5,170 nucleotides of DNA from Pseudomonadota bacterium. GTDB taxonomy: Bacteria; Pseudomonadota; Gammaproteobacteria; Steroidobacterales; Steroidobacteraceae. This document shows positions 1 to 5,170 of this stretch, piece by piece. The DNA lies in contig JAJYTX010000259.1 of the NCBI GenBank assembly GCA_021792815.1, positions 1 to 5,170 of the forward strand, given 5' to 3'. The translations under genes and the position numbers were made by a program. Below the pieces are notes generated by a model. The model searched no databases and had not been told where the DNA came from. It saw nothing but the letters and a program-made list of their open reading frames with translations. Position 1 is the first letter of the stretch. The number at the start of each line of letters is the position of its first letter.

Positions 1-907
1 CGCCACCGGATACCTGCGGCCGCCTGCTCACCACCGCATCGCGCCGCACGATCAGCACGCCGGAGGCACCGGGTCCACCGACGAACTTGTGGGGTGAAAT
101 CGCCACGGCATCGATTTCGACCCCGCGCTCGGGACTCATGGCAATCGGCAGGTAGGGGGCGCCGCCGGCATAGTCCCACACCATCAGCGCCCCCGCCCGC
201 TTGGCAATGCGCGTGACAGCCGCGACGTCGGTCATGATCCCCGTGATATTCGATGCGGCGGAAAAGGCACAGATCACACGTGGTACGCGTTTGCTGTCGG
301 CAAGGACCGCCGAGAGTTGCTCGAGGTCCGGGCCTCCCGCCTGCGACTCGCCAATCTCGATGACCTCGGCACCGCTTTCCCGCCACGGCAAAATATTCGA
401 ATGGTGTTCATACGGACCAATGACCACACGCGGGCGGCTGCCGCCGCGTGCCCCGAAAAGCGCGGCCAACCCCGGCAGCACTCCGCTGCGGCGCGCTGCC
501 GGGCCCGCCGCGCCGAGGAGACCGACGATCCGATTGAGGGCCGACGTCGCACCCGCTCCGCCGAATATGACGGCGTGACGCTCGTCCGCGCCGCACAGTG
601 ACGCAATGGTCTGCCGGGCCTCGCAGCGCAATCTCGTGGAGTAACCGCCACAGAAGGAGCCCTCGGTATGCGGATTCGCATAACAGGGCAGCACGTGCTC
701 CGATATGAATTCCTCCACCTGGCGCAGCGGCCGCCCGGAGGCGACGTAATCGGCATACACCATGGGCATCGAGCTGAAAAGCCCATCGAAGACCACATCC
801 TGCCCGATCAGACCGGCCGCGATTGCGGCCACGGGCTCATCGCAGTCGAGCGCGGCGCGGAACCGCTTCAGTAGCTGTCCCGGATCGGCGGGAGCGTGAT
901 GGCGCAT
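1..907 (-). CDS. PLP-dependent enzyme of the class V aminotransferase / cysteine desulfurase fold (C-terminus beyond the window)
   Basis: The minus strand is open from a stop at 994-992 to the window edge. About 302 residues are visible; the C-terminal domain is missing. Numbered from the ATG at 907-905, I see YADYVASGR (51-59), PCYANPHTEGS (74-84), a glycine-rich cofactor-phosphate loop GGAGATSALN (116-125), PYEHHSNILPW (165-175), SAASNITG (216-223), WDYAGG with the PLP-ring aspartate at about D245, and SPHKFVGGPGASG with the Schiff-base lysine at about K274. These match the fold-type I, class V group that includes cysteine desulfurases and isopenicillin-N-epimerase-like proteins. Members bind PLP in the cytoplasm and act on amino-acid substrates. 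The loop that would carry a desulfurase cysteine lies outside the window, so the reaction is not assigned. I chose the start at 907 because AAGG lies 8 nt upstream (919-916). In-frame ATGs at 925 and 931 are possible but lack a clear ribosome-binding site. The gene is divergent from the receptor gene and probably shares its control region. The family call is firm; the substrate is unknown. Confidence 0.9.
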   Translation of the reverse strand, partial: MRHHAPADPGQLLKRFRAALDCDEPVAAIAAGLIGQDVVFDGLFSSMPMVYADYVASGRPLRQVEEFISEHVLPCYANPHTEGSFCGGYSTRLRCEARQTIASLCGADERHAVIFGGAGATSALNRIVGLLGAAGPAARRSGVLPGLAALFGARGGSRPRVVIGPYEHHSNILPWRESGAEVIEIGESQAGGPDLEQLSAVLADSKRVPRVICAFSAASNITGIMTDVAAVTRIAKRAGALMVWDYAGGAPYLPIAMSPERGVEIDAVAISPHKFVGGPGASGVLIVRRDAVVSRRPQVSGG

Positions 908-991
908 TGCGTCTGCCTTGTGCATGTCCATGGGCAACGGTCCGCGGCAAGCCAGAATGCTCTCGGAGGCGCGCTGCCACCCGGACCAGAC

Positions 992-1021
992 TTATACCAC
1001 AAACGATTCCATTTTAGGTAT
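992..1021. promoter_or_regulatory. Operator-like site 1: ATACC ... GGTAT inverted half-sites; also an extended -10-like box on the minus strand
   Basis: ATACC (994-998) and GGTAT (1017-1021) form an inverted pair. The left element TTATACCAC (992-1000) recurs exactly at 1054-1062. Read on the minus strand, bases 1000-991 give GTGGTATAAG, which has the TGnTATAAT form of an extended -10 element. It would place a transcript start near 984, giving a leader of about 75 nt to the chosen start of the PLP enzyme at 907. I see no -35 element at the right distance. Regulator site and promoter are both possible, and they could overlap. Confidence 0.4.
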
Positions 1022-1046
1022 GTCTATGCGTCTCCCCGAGTATTTT

Positions 1047-1061
1047 TGGTATTTTATACCA
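1047..1061. promoter_or_regulatory. Operator-like site 2: perfect palindrome TGGTAT-TTT-ATACCA
   Basis: Two 6-bp arms are separated by 3 bases, a compact symmetry typical of dimeric regulator binding sites. TGGT...ACCA arms occur in operators of several GntR-family regulators, but no regulator gene is visible here, so the binder is unknown. The minus strand across 1062-1053 reads GTGGTATAAA, again an extended -10-like box and the second copy of the element at site 1. Half-sites of sites 1 and 2 are offset by 31 and 62 bases, close to whole numbers of helical turns. Confidence 0.45.
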
Positions 1062-1170
1062 CCACATTCGCAATCAAGCGCGCGGGACTGCGCGATGAGC
1101 CGTCCAATCGCGCTCGCAACGCAATAACATCCCACTGGCGCGATGACGCAATCCCGCGCGATGTGGTAAT

Positions 1171-1190
1171 GGCGCAAAAATATTTGCGCC
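1171..1190. promoter_or_regulatory. Perfect inverted repeat GGCGCAAA-N4-TTTGCGCC, probable operator of the receptor gene
   Basis: The 8-bp arms at 1171-1178 and 1183-1190 are exact reverse complements around AATA. The right arm overlaps the proposed -35 hexamer (TTGCGC, 1184-1189) of the receptor promoter, where a bound repressor would block RNA polymerase. The size and symmetry fit a dimeric TetR-, MarR- or LysR-type regulator, but the sequence does not say which. It does not resemble a canonical Fur box, which is AT-rich with GATAAT-like units. It is unlikely to be a terminator because no T-run follows. Confidence 0.55.
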
Positions 1191-1213
1191 TTCTAAAGAG
1201 TATTCGATATAGT
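1184..1213 (+). promoter_or_regulatory. Probable sigma-70 promoter of the TonB-dependent receptor gene
   Basis: TTGCGC (1184-1189) and TATAGT (1208-1213) are separated by 18 bases. The -10 differs from TATAAT at one position, and the -35 keeps the TTG core. Transcription would begin near 1220, giving a leader of about 45 nt to the ATG at 1265. The -35 lies inside the right arm of the inverted repeat at 1171-1190. The match is by eye only. Confidence 0.45.
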
Positions 1214-1224
1214 TTTTGTGTCTT

Positions 1225-1260
1225 CTGGCCAACGCGATCGAAAATCGCCAGCACGGGGGG
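1225..1260 (+). promoter_or_regulatory. Leader hairpin followed by a G-rich ribosome-binding site
   Basis: GCGAT (1234-1238) and ATCGC (1244-1248) can pair around a CGAAA loop, and CTG (1225-1227) with CAG (1249-1251) can extend the stem across an internal loop. The run of six G at 1255-1260 follows directly and lies 4 bases before the ATG at 1265. It is the best ribosome-binding site near the receptor start. The hairpin ends just before it, so structure could affect translation, but a 5-bp core stem is modest. Confidence 0.35.
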
Positions 1261-1264
1261 TCTC

Positions 1265-3970
1265 ATGTTCACGGTATGCAAGCGAAGCGCCACTATGAAA
1301 ACTCTGAACACCGTCAGTGCCATGGTGGGGCTTCTGATCGCGATGGCACCGCTGTCCGCCTCCCTTGCCGACACGAGCCCGCTGAACAGTGCATCGAGCG
1401 CCGTGGCGGCGCCGGCGAACGACTCTCAAGGCGCGCAGACCGTGCTCGAGCCCATATTGGTCACCGGATCACTGATACAAACCACCGACCGGGTCAGTTT
1501 CAACCAGGTTCAGGTGGTCAGTCTGAAGGATATCCGCTCCAGTGGCGCCGTGACCGTGGCGGACTATCTGCGCAATATCGCGGTGAATTCCGCCAACAGC
1601 TGGGGCGATAATTTCGCCTATGGCGCGACCGGCGGATCCGGCATCGCCCTGCGCGGACTCCCAGAAAAGTATACTTTGGTGCTGGTCAATGGCCTGCGCG
1701 TCGCCCCGTACGCATTTCCGTCCAATGGAACCGATACATTCGTCGATCTGAATTCGATTCCGATGAACGACATTCAGCGCATCGAAATCGTGAAGACCGG
1801 CGCGGTTTCCGAGTACGGCTCCGACGCGACCGCCGGTGTCGTAAACATCATCACCAAGAAGGACTACCAGGGACTGGAGCTCAACGCCGGCTACGGCGAT
1901 GCCACCCACGGCGGCGAGGCCACCAGGAAATTTTCAGTTCTCGGGGGAATCGGCAACCTCGACACGGATCACTATAACGTCACGGGCAGCGTCAGCTACT
2001 TCCTCCAGAACGGCTATACGCTCGCAGACCGGTCCAACACGCGCGCGCAGAATTATCTCACTCAGCCATTCGGCGCCCTGACCGGCGGGCCGGACTTTTG
2101 GGAGCCCAACGGCGTCGGCAGCGGCGGCGCCGCCCTGAACCCCTGTCCTTCCGGTGGTTCATCGGTCAACGGCGCGGATGTATTGAACGGACCCGGATCC
2201 GGCACCGCCTGCGTCGTCAACACCGCGAACGGCCTCTCCCTGCACCCCCACGAAGAGCGCGTTGCCGGCATGCTCCACGGCGTAATCCGCATGACCCACG
2301 ACATCAACGCGTGGGCGGATCTCTGGGGCAGTCACAATATCACCATCACGGATCAGGGATACAACGGCATCACCGATTCCACGACCGACTACAAATACAA
2401 CCCGATCACCGGCGGCGTGACGCAGATCTCGAACGTCGTCCCGGCCAGCAACCCCTATAATCCATACGGCGTGCCGGCCCCGCTCACCTACACCTTCCTG
2501 GGTCAGCCACAGGTATTGCGGACCACCGGCACATTCTACCGGGTCGCCGCCGGCCTGAACGGCACGTTCTCAACCGCGCACCTCGGCGCCTGGATCTGGA
2601 GGGCGTCGCTCACCCAGTCCCAGAGCTCGATCAAGAACGCGCAGACCGGCAAGGAAAGCGTGGCCGGCCTCATCAACATCCTGAACAACGGTGTGTTCGA
2701 TTTCGCCAACCCCAGCGCCACCCCCAATGGCCTCGCGGGTCTCTACATGGCGGATCACAACAAGGCCATTTCGCGGGTCGATTCCCTCGACCTCATGGCC
2801 TCGACCACGGATCTGTTCAGGCTCCCCGCGGGCGCAGTCGGCTTTGGCGCGGGCGCACAGTTTCTGCACGAGAGCGATTACGTCACCGACTACGTCAATC
2901 AGTCGAATGCCCTGGCCGTGCCGGTATACCTGCAGGCAATCAACGGCCGGCGCGACGTGGCGGGCGTTTACTATCAGGTCAACATACCGGTCTTTCCGAT
3001 GCTGACCTTCACTCAGTCCAGCCGCTATGACCACTACACCGATTTCGGATCCGCGTTCTCGCCGCGCTTTGCGCTGCGGTTCAGGCCATTCTCCGGGTTC
3101 ACGAGTTATGCATCCTACAGCCGGGGATTTCGCGCGCCGACGTTGGCCGAGACGTCTCAGGCCAACGCGTCGGGCACACAATCGGCGGTCGATCCGTACT
3201 CCCCCACCTCGCCGAACGTTGCACTGAACTACGTCGAACTGGTGGGAGGCAACCCGCATCTCAAGGCCGAGCATACCAAGAATTACAATATCGGCTTCGA
3301 ATGGTCGCCGACCAGCCGGACCGCCGTGGGTCTCGACTGGTACAAAGTGGTGATCAGCAACGTCGTCGGCACTCCCACGTTGCAGTCTCTGATCAACGCC
3401 AACAACCCACAGGTCGTCGTTCGCAATGCCAATGGAACGATCGCCTACGTGAACATGGATTACGAAAATCTGAATGCGTTGATGACCGATGGACTGGAAT
3501 TGAATTTCCACAAGTCAATGCCGACCCGGGTGGGCGAATTCTCCGCGACCGGAAACTGGACGTATGTGCAGCACTTCGAGCAGACCAGCGGTGGCACGAC
3601 GGTCGACTTCGCGGGTAACGATGGCGCCATCAACACGCCTTACGGCGCCAGCTTTCCCCGCTGGAAGGGCAACATGAATCTGGGCTGGTCGTACCGGGGC
3701 TTCAATACCCGGCTGACCTACCTGTTCACCGGACCCTACATGATGACCATAGAGCCCGGGCGTGCGCCGGCGTTTCATCAGTTCAATCTGAGCGAGACCT
3801 ACACCGGGTTTGCCAAATGGAGCCTGTACGGGACGATCGACAATCTGTTCGACCGGGCGCCGCCATACGATCCCCTGTGGCTGCAGTTCCCGACGGCGAC
3901 TCCCTACGACCCCTCTCTGTACAACAACGACGGCCGCTACGTCGAGATCGGTGCAAAGTACGATTTCTGA
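1265..3970 (+). CDS. TonB-dependent outer-membrane receptor
   Basis: This encodes a complete 901-residue receptor that should import a ligand across the outer membrane using TonB-ExbB-ExbD energy. The first 35 residues form a signal peptide: a basic start (K6, R7, K12), a hydrophobic stretch at about 19-34, and likely cleavage after SLA before D36. A TonB-box-like EPILVTG lies at 62-68. The plug spans roughly 65-205, with the typical IALRGL, TLVLVNGLR, VDLNSIP, IQRIEIVKTGA, EYGSDATAGVVNIIT series. The remainder is the beta-barrel, with SRGFRAPTLAE, KAEHTKNYNIGFEW and a final GRYVEIGAKYDF ending in phenylalanine, as needed for barrel assembly. There is no N-terminal STN signalling domain, so it is not the sigma/anti-sigma transducing type. 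Two cysteines (C294, C316) probably bridge one extracellular loop. The start at 1265 is chosen because six G precede it and the signal peptide follows; ATG 1295 (MKTL) is a credible alternative. The frame is open back to 896, but that extension would overlap the divergent gene. The ligand is unknown. Confidence 0.95.
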   Translation: MFTVCKRSATMKTLNTVSAMVGLLIAMAPLSASLADTSPLNSASSAVAAPANDSQGAQTVLEPILVTGSLIQTTDRVSFNQVQVVSLKDIRSSGAVTVADYLRNIAVNSANSWGDNFAYGATGGSGIALRGLPEKYTLVLVNGLRVAPYAFPSNGTDTFVDLNSIPMNDIQRIEIVKTGAVSEYGSDATAGVVNIITKKDYQGLELNAGYGDATHGGEATRKFSVLGGIGNLDTDHYNVTGSVSYFLQNGYTLADRSNTRAQNYLTQPFGALTGGPDFWEPNGVGSGGAALNPCPSGGSSVNGADVLNGPGSGTACVVNTANGLSLHPHEERVAGMLHGVIRMTHDINAWADLWGSHNITITDQGYNGITDSTTDYKYNPITGGVTQISNVVPASNPYNPYGVPAPLTYTFLGQPQVLRTTGTFYRVAAGLNGTFSTAHLGAWIWRASLTQSQSSIKNAQTGKESVAGLINILNNGVFDFANPSATPNGLAGLYMADHNKAISRVDSLDLMASTTDLFRLPAGAVGFGAGAQFLHESDYVTDYVNQSNALAVPVYLQAINGRRDVAGVYYQVNIPVFPMLTFTQSSRYDHYTDFGSAFSPRFALRFRPFSGFTSYASYSRGFRAPTLAETSQANASGTQSAVDPYSPTSPNVALNYVELVGGNPHLKAEHTKNYNIGFEWSPTSRTAVGLDWYKVVISNVVGTPTLQSLINANNPQVVVRNANGTIAYVNMDYENLNALMTDGLELNFHKSMPTRVGEFSATGNWTYVQHFEQTSGGTTVDFAGNDGAINTPYGASFPRWKGNMNLGWSYRGFNTRLTYLFTGPYMMTIEPGRAPAFHQFNLSETYTGFAKWSLYGTIDNLFDRAPPYDPLWLQFPTATPYDPSLYNNDGRYVEIGAKYDF

Positions 3971-4132
3971 GCACACCTTCAGCAATGGAGTTTGCGTGTT
4001 CGACCCTCGTCCATCGCACCATACCGATCTGACCGGCGCGGCTTTCGAGCAGTTCGATTTCCGATCGAGGCGCACCACGATGATTCGCGGCGGCACTGCA
4101 GGTTCGGCGTGTGCCGACGATCCGGTGGCATC

Positions 4133-4588
4133 ATGAACGATGCCGCGACGACTGGGGTCCCGCCAAAACGCTGGGTGGTCCGCGCAACGGCGGCGCCCAG
4201 GCAGCCGATGGCGCTGTTTTGTGGCGGTCGGCCGCTGACAGCCACCGGACCCGGCTGCGCCGACAACGTGTCGCCGGTGGAATATATGCTGATAGCGATT
4301 GCCGGCTGCTTTGCACTGAGCTGCTGCGGCGCGCTGAAATCCCGAAAAGCTCCACCAACTGCCGTCGAGGTGACCGTGACCGGCGAAAAGGCGGCCGATG
4401 CCCCGAGCCGCGTCGGGCGCATTGCGCTGGCCGTCGTTTTCGATGGCGGCACGACGCCGGTGGATGCGGCGGTCGTAGCGCAGGAAGCCAAGCACCTGTG
4501 CACCGTCACGAACACCCTGTTCGGCGCGCCGACATGGGAGGTGACCGCTAGCGCCAGGCGCCCGGCGCCAGCGGGTGAGTCCGGGTGA
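4133..4588 (+). CDS. OsmC/Ohr-family protein (predicted thiol-dependent peroxide defence)
   Basis: This 151-residue cytoplasmic protein has the usual length for the OsmC/Ohr family, whose members reduce organic hydroperoxides with two reactive cysteines. The diagnostic centre reads SPVEYMLIAIAGC (47-59), with conserved Glu50 and the first reactive cysteine C59 opening the long central helix. The second cysteine, C123 in HLCTVTNTL, matches the CPVSNTL-like site. A VTVTGEKAADAPSRVGRIAL stretch (80-99) fits the strand after the helix. C30, C42, C64 and C65 are additional; the C64-C65 pair close to C59 is unusual. Some OsmC-like proteins have no demonstrated peroxidase activity, so the biochemical role is inferred. 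ATG 4133 is chosen because the homology begins soon after it and GGTGG lies 4 bases upstream. The frame is open further back without family resemblance. It lies 162 bases after the receptor gene with no clear terminator between, so read-through is possible. Confidence 0.85.
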   Translation: MNDAATTGVPPKRWVVRATAAPRQPMALFCGGRPLTATGPGCADNVSPVEYMLIAIAGCFALSCCGALKSRKAPPTAVEVTVTGEKAADAPSRVGRIALAVVFDGGTTPVDAAVVAQEAKHLCTVTNTLFGAPTWEVTASARRPAPAGESG

Positions 4589-4965
4589 GCAGTGCGGATG
4601 AGACGCCGCGCGAAATGCCGAGACTGCCGCACGGGCAATCCTCGCATCGGGCAGGAGCCGCGGATTCCGGCGTGATTTCTCCGCGTGCCCTGCCAGGCCG
4701 GTGCGCAGATGTCGGGACTGTCGCAGCAGACGCAGGCACCGGGCAAACGACGTACACGAGGTTTGAGGGCGCCGCGCCCAGCCGCTGAGGACGCGGCGCG
4801 ATCCCCACGGACGCGCGTCGGGCAGTCGCGGCACCGGGACGGACACCGGTCGCCGAGGAGCGGCGGACCGGTCGAGAACAACGCCGGGGCGTCCGGACGA
4901 TCATTGACGGGCCGCGCCCATCCAAGCTGCGGGAATCACCACTACCCAATGGAGTCTGCACGCAG
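4589..4965. other. Non-coding gap between the OsmC-family gene and the permease gene
   Basis: These 377 bases are very GC-rich and hold no gene I can support. Open frames on both strands are arginine- and proline-rich, lack ribosome-binding sites and show no family motifs. Two of them touch the flanking genes by short overlaps: a GTG at 4585 overlapping the OsmC stop, and a frame ending at 4969 overlapping the permease ATG. Both look like chance. The region contains a strong stem-loop at 4845-4872 and a lone TTGACG (4904-4909) with no acceptable -10 partner. GGAG at 4951-4954, 11 bases before the permease ATG, is a slightly distant ribosome-binding site. Confidence 0.6.
4845..4872. repeat. 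Stem-loop of 11 bp with one bulged G and an AGGAG loop
   Basis: ACCGGTCGCCG (4845-4855) pairs with 4861-4872 across an AGGAG loop, apart from one extra G. The stem is GC-rich and would be stable in RNA. It lies 256 bases beyond the OsmC stop and 93 bases before the permease start. No U-run follows on either strand, so it is not a standard intrinsic terminator. The arms contain the direct repeat ACCGGTCG at 4845-4852 and 4867-4874, offset by 22 bases, so it could instead be a pair of protein-binding sites. Confidence 0.45.
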
Positions 4966-5170
4966 ATGACGAGCGACCAGAGCACGATTGATGCGTCCGG
5001 AAACGAGTTGCGGCTCAGAAGATCACTGTCCACTCGTGATCTCGTCGTCTATGGCATGGTGTTCATGGTCCCGATCGCTCCATGGGGAGTATTCGGCTTC
5101 GTGTGGCACGACTCCAAGGGAATGGTGCCTCTCGCATACCTCATTGGCCTGTTCGGCATGTTCTTCACCG
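4966..5170 (+). CDS. APC-family amino-acid/polyamine permease, N-terminal part (continues beyond the window)
   Basis: Sixty-eight residues are visible. After a short polar N-terminus comes LRRSLSTRDLVVYG (17-30), leading into a first membrane segment of about 26-47 with VPIAPWGVFG (35-44). The loop HDSKGM follows, and a second hydrophobic segment starts near residue 53. This layout is typical of APC-superfamily permeases of the PuuP-like group: a basic LR-rich lead-in, TM1 broken by prolines where substrate binds, and an S/K-G-M/H-V turn before TM2. Members import amino acids or polyamines across the inner membrane, usually with 12 membrane segments and about 430-500 residues. ATG 4966 is the only sensible start; GGAG lies 11 bases before it. 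The gene has the same orientation as the receptor and OsmC genes but is separated from OsmC by 377 bases, so it may have its own promoter. The exact substrate cannot be told from this fragment. Confidence 0.8.
   Translation, partial: MTSDQSTIDASGNELRLRRSLSTRDLVVYGMVFMVPIAPWGVFGFVWHDSKGMVPLAYLIGLFGMFFT

Larger units (their letters stand above)
908..1264. other. Divergent intergenic control region
   Basis: These 357 bases separate two divergently transcribed genes and hold no convincing gene. Reading frames cross them, including an in-frame extension upstream of the receptor gene, but the resulting residues look random and would precede a normal signal peptide. The middle is visibly richer in A+T than the flanking genes. 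It contains GGTAT/ATACC repeats (992-1061), a perfect 8-bp-arm inverted repeat (1171-1190), a probable promoter for the receptor gene (1184-1213) and a leader hairpin (1225-1251). The octamer GCGCGATG also occurs three times, at 1090-1097, 1138-1145 and 1156-1163. That may be chance in GC-rich DNA, although three copies in 74 bases is more than expected. Confidence 0.8.

Noticed and set aside
3982..4021. tRNA-like 3' end after the receptor gene: TTCGACC loop-like sequence, then CCATCGC and ACCA, with GCAATGG upstream able to pair with CCATCGC
   Set aside because: Only about five bases separate the would-be acceptor strand from the T-stem, so there is no room for D and anticodon arms, and the T-stem has a mismatch. 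It is at best a weak hairpin or a chance match, and no second copy marking an attachment site is seen.
3949..4132. Intrinsic terminator after the receptor gene
   Set aside because: No stable stem followed by a T-run is visible; short TGCC/GGCA pairings near 4110-4130 are too weak.
3515..4881. Long open frames on the minus strand across the receptor end, the OsmC gene and the gap
   Set aside because: They run antisense to two well-supported genes, are rich in Arg, Pro and Ala as expected for GC-rich shadows, and show no family motif.
4904..4932. Permease promoter from TTGACG at 4904-4909
   Set aside because: The -35 match is good, but no -10-like hexamer occurs 16-18 bases downstream.
3980..4960. 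AATGGAGT repeated at about 3984-3991 and 4948-4955 as a possible direct repeat
   Set aside because: Only eight bases match exactly and the flanks diverge; chance or shared ribosome-binding-site-like sequence explains it.
4585..4969. Two small plus-strand frames in the gap, overlapping the OsmC stop (GTGA) and the permease start (ATGA)
   Set aside because: The overlaps resemble translational coupling, but both use GTG starts without ribosome-binding sites, and their Arg/Ser/Pro-rich composition looks non-coding.

Overview
The window is GC-rich DNA from a Gram-negative bacterium. The evidence is a long gene for a TonB-dependent outer-membrane receptor with a signal peptide, a plug domain and a C-terminal phenylalanine. 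Receptors of this style are abundant in Proteobacteria such as the Xanthomonadales, Nevskiales and sphingomonads. A gammaproteobacterial host is an inference; the sequence does not fix the genus.

Layout. Bases 1-907 (minus strand) hold most of a PLP-dependent enzyme of the class V aminotransferase / cysteine desulfurase fold, cut at its C-terminal end by the window edge. Bases 908-1264 are a divergent regulatory region, AT-richer than its surroundings. It carries two operator-like GGTAT/ATACC sites and a perfect inverted repeat that overlaps a probable -35 element. It also has a probable promoter, a leader hairpin and a G-rich ribosome-binding site. Bases 1265-3970 (plus) encode the complete TonB-dependent receptor (901 aa). 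Bases 4133-4588 (plus) encode a small OsmC/Ohr-family protein with both family cysteines. Bases 4589-4965 hold no convincing gene but contain one strong stem-loop. From 4966 a plus-strand APC-family amino-acid/polyamine permease begins and runs off the right edge.

How the parts may work together (inference). An outer-membrane receptor, an inner-membrane amino-acid-type permease and a divergently transcribed PLP enzyme resemble a scavenging locus. A small amino-containing compound would cross the outer membrane through the receptor and the inner membrane through the permease, and the PLP enzyme would act on it. OsmC would supply thiol-based peroxide defence or remain as a passenger. The substrate cannot be read from this window. 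No RNA gene, mobile element or CRISPR array was found. The most interesting signals are in the divergent control region, not in any unfamiliar protein.
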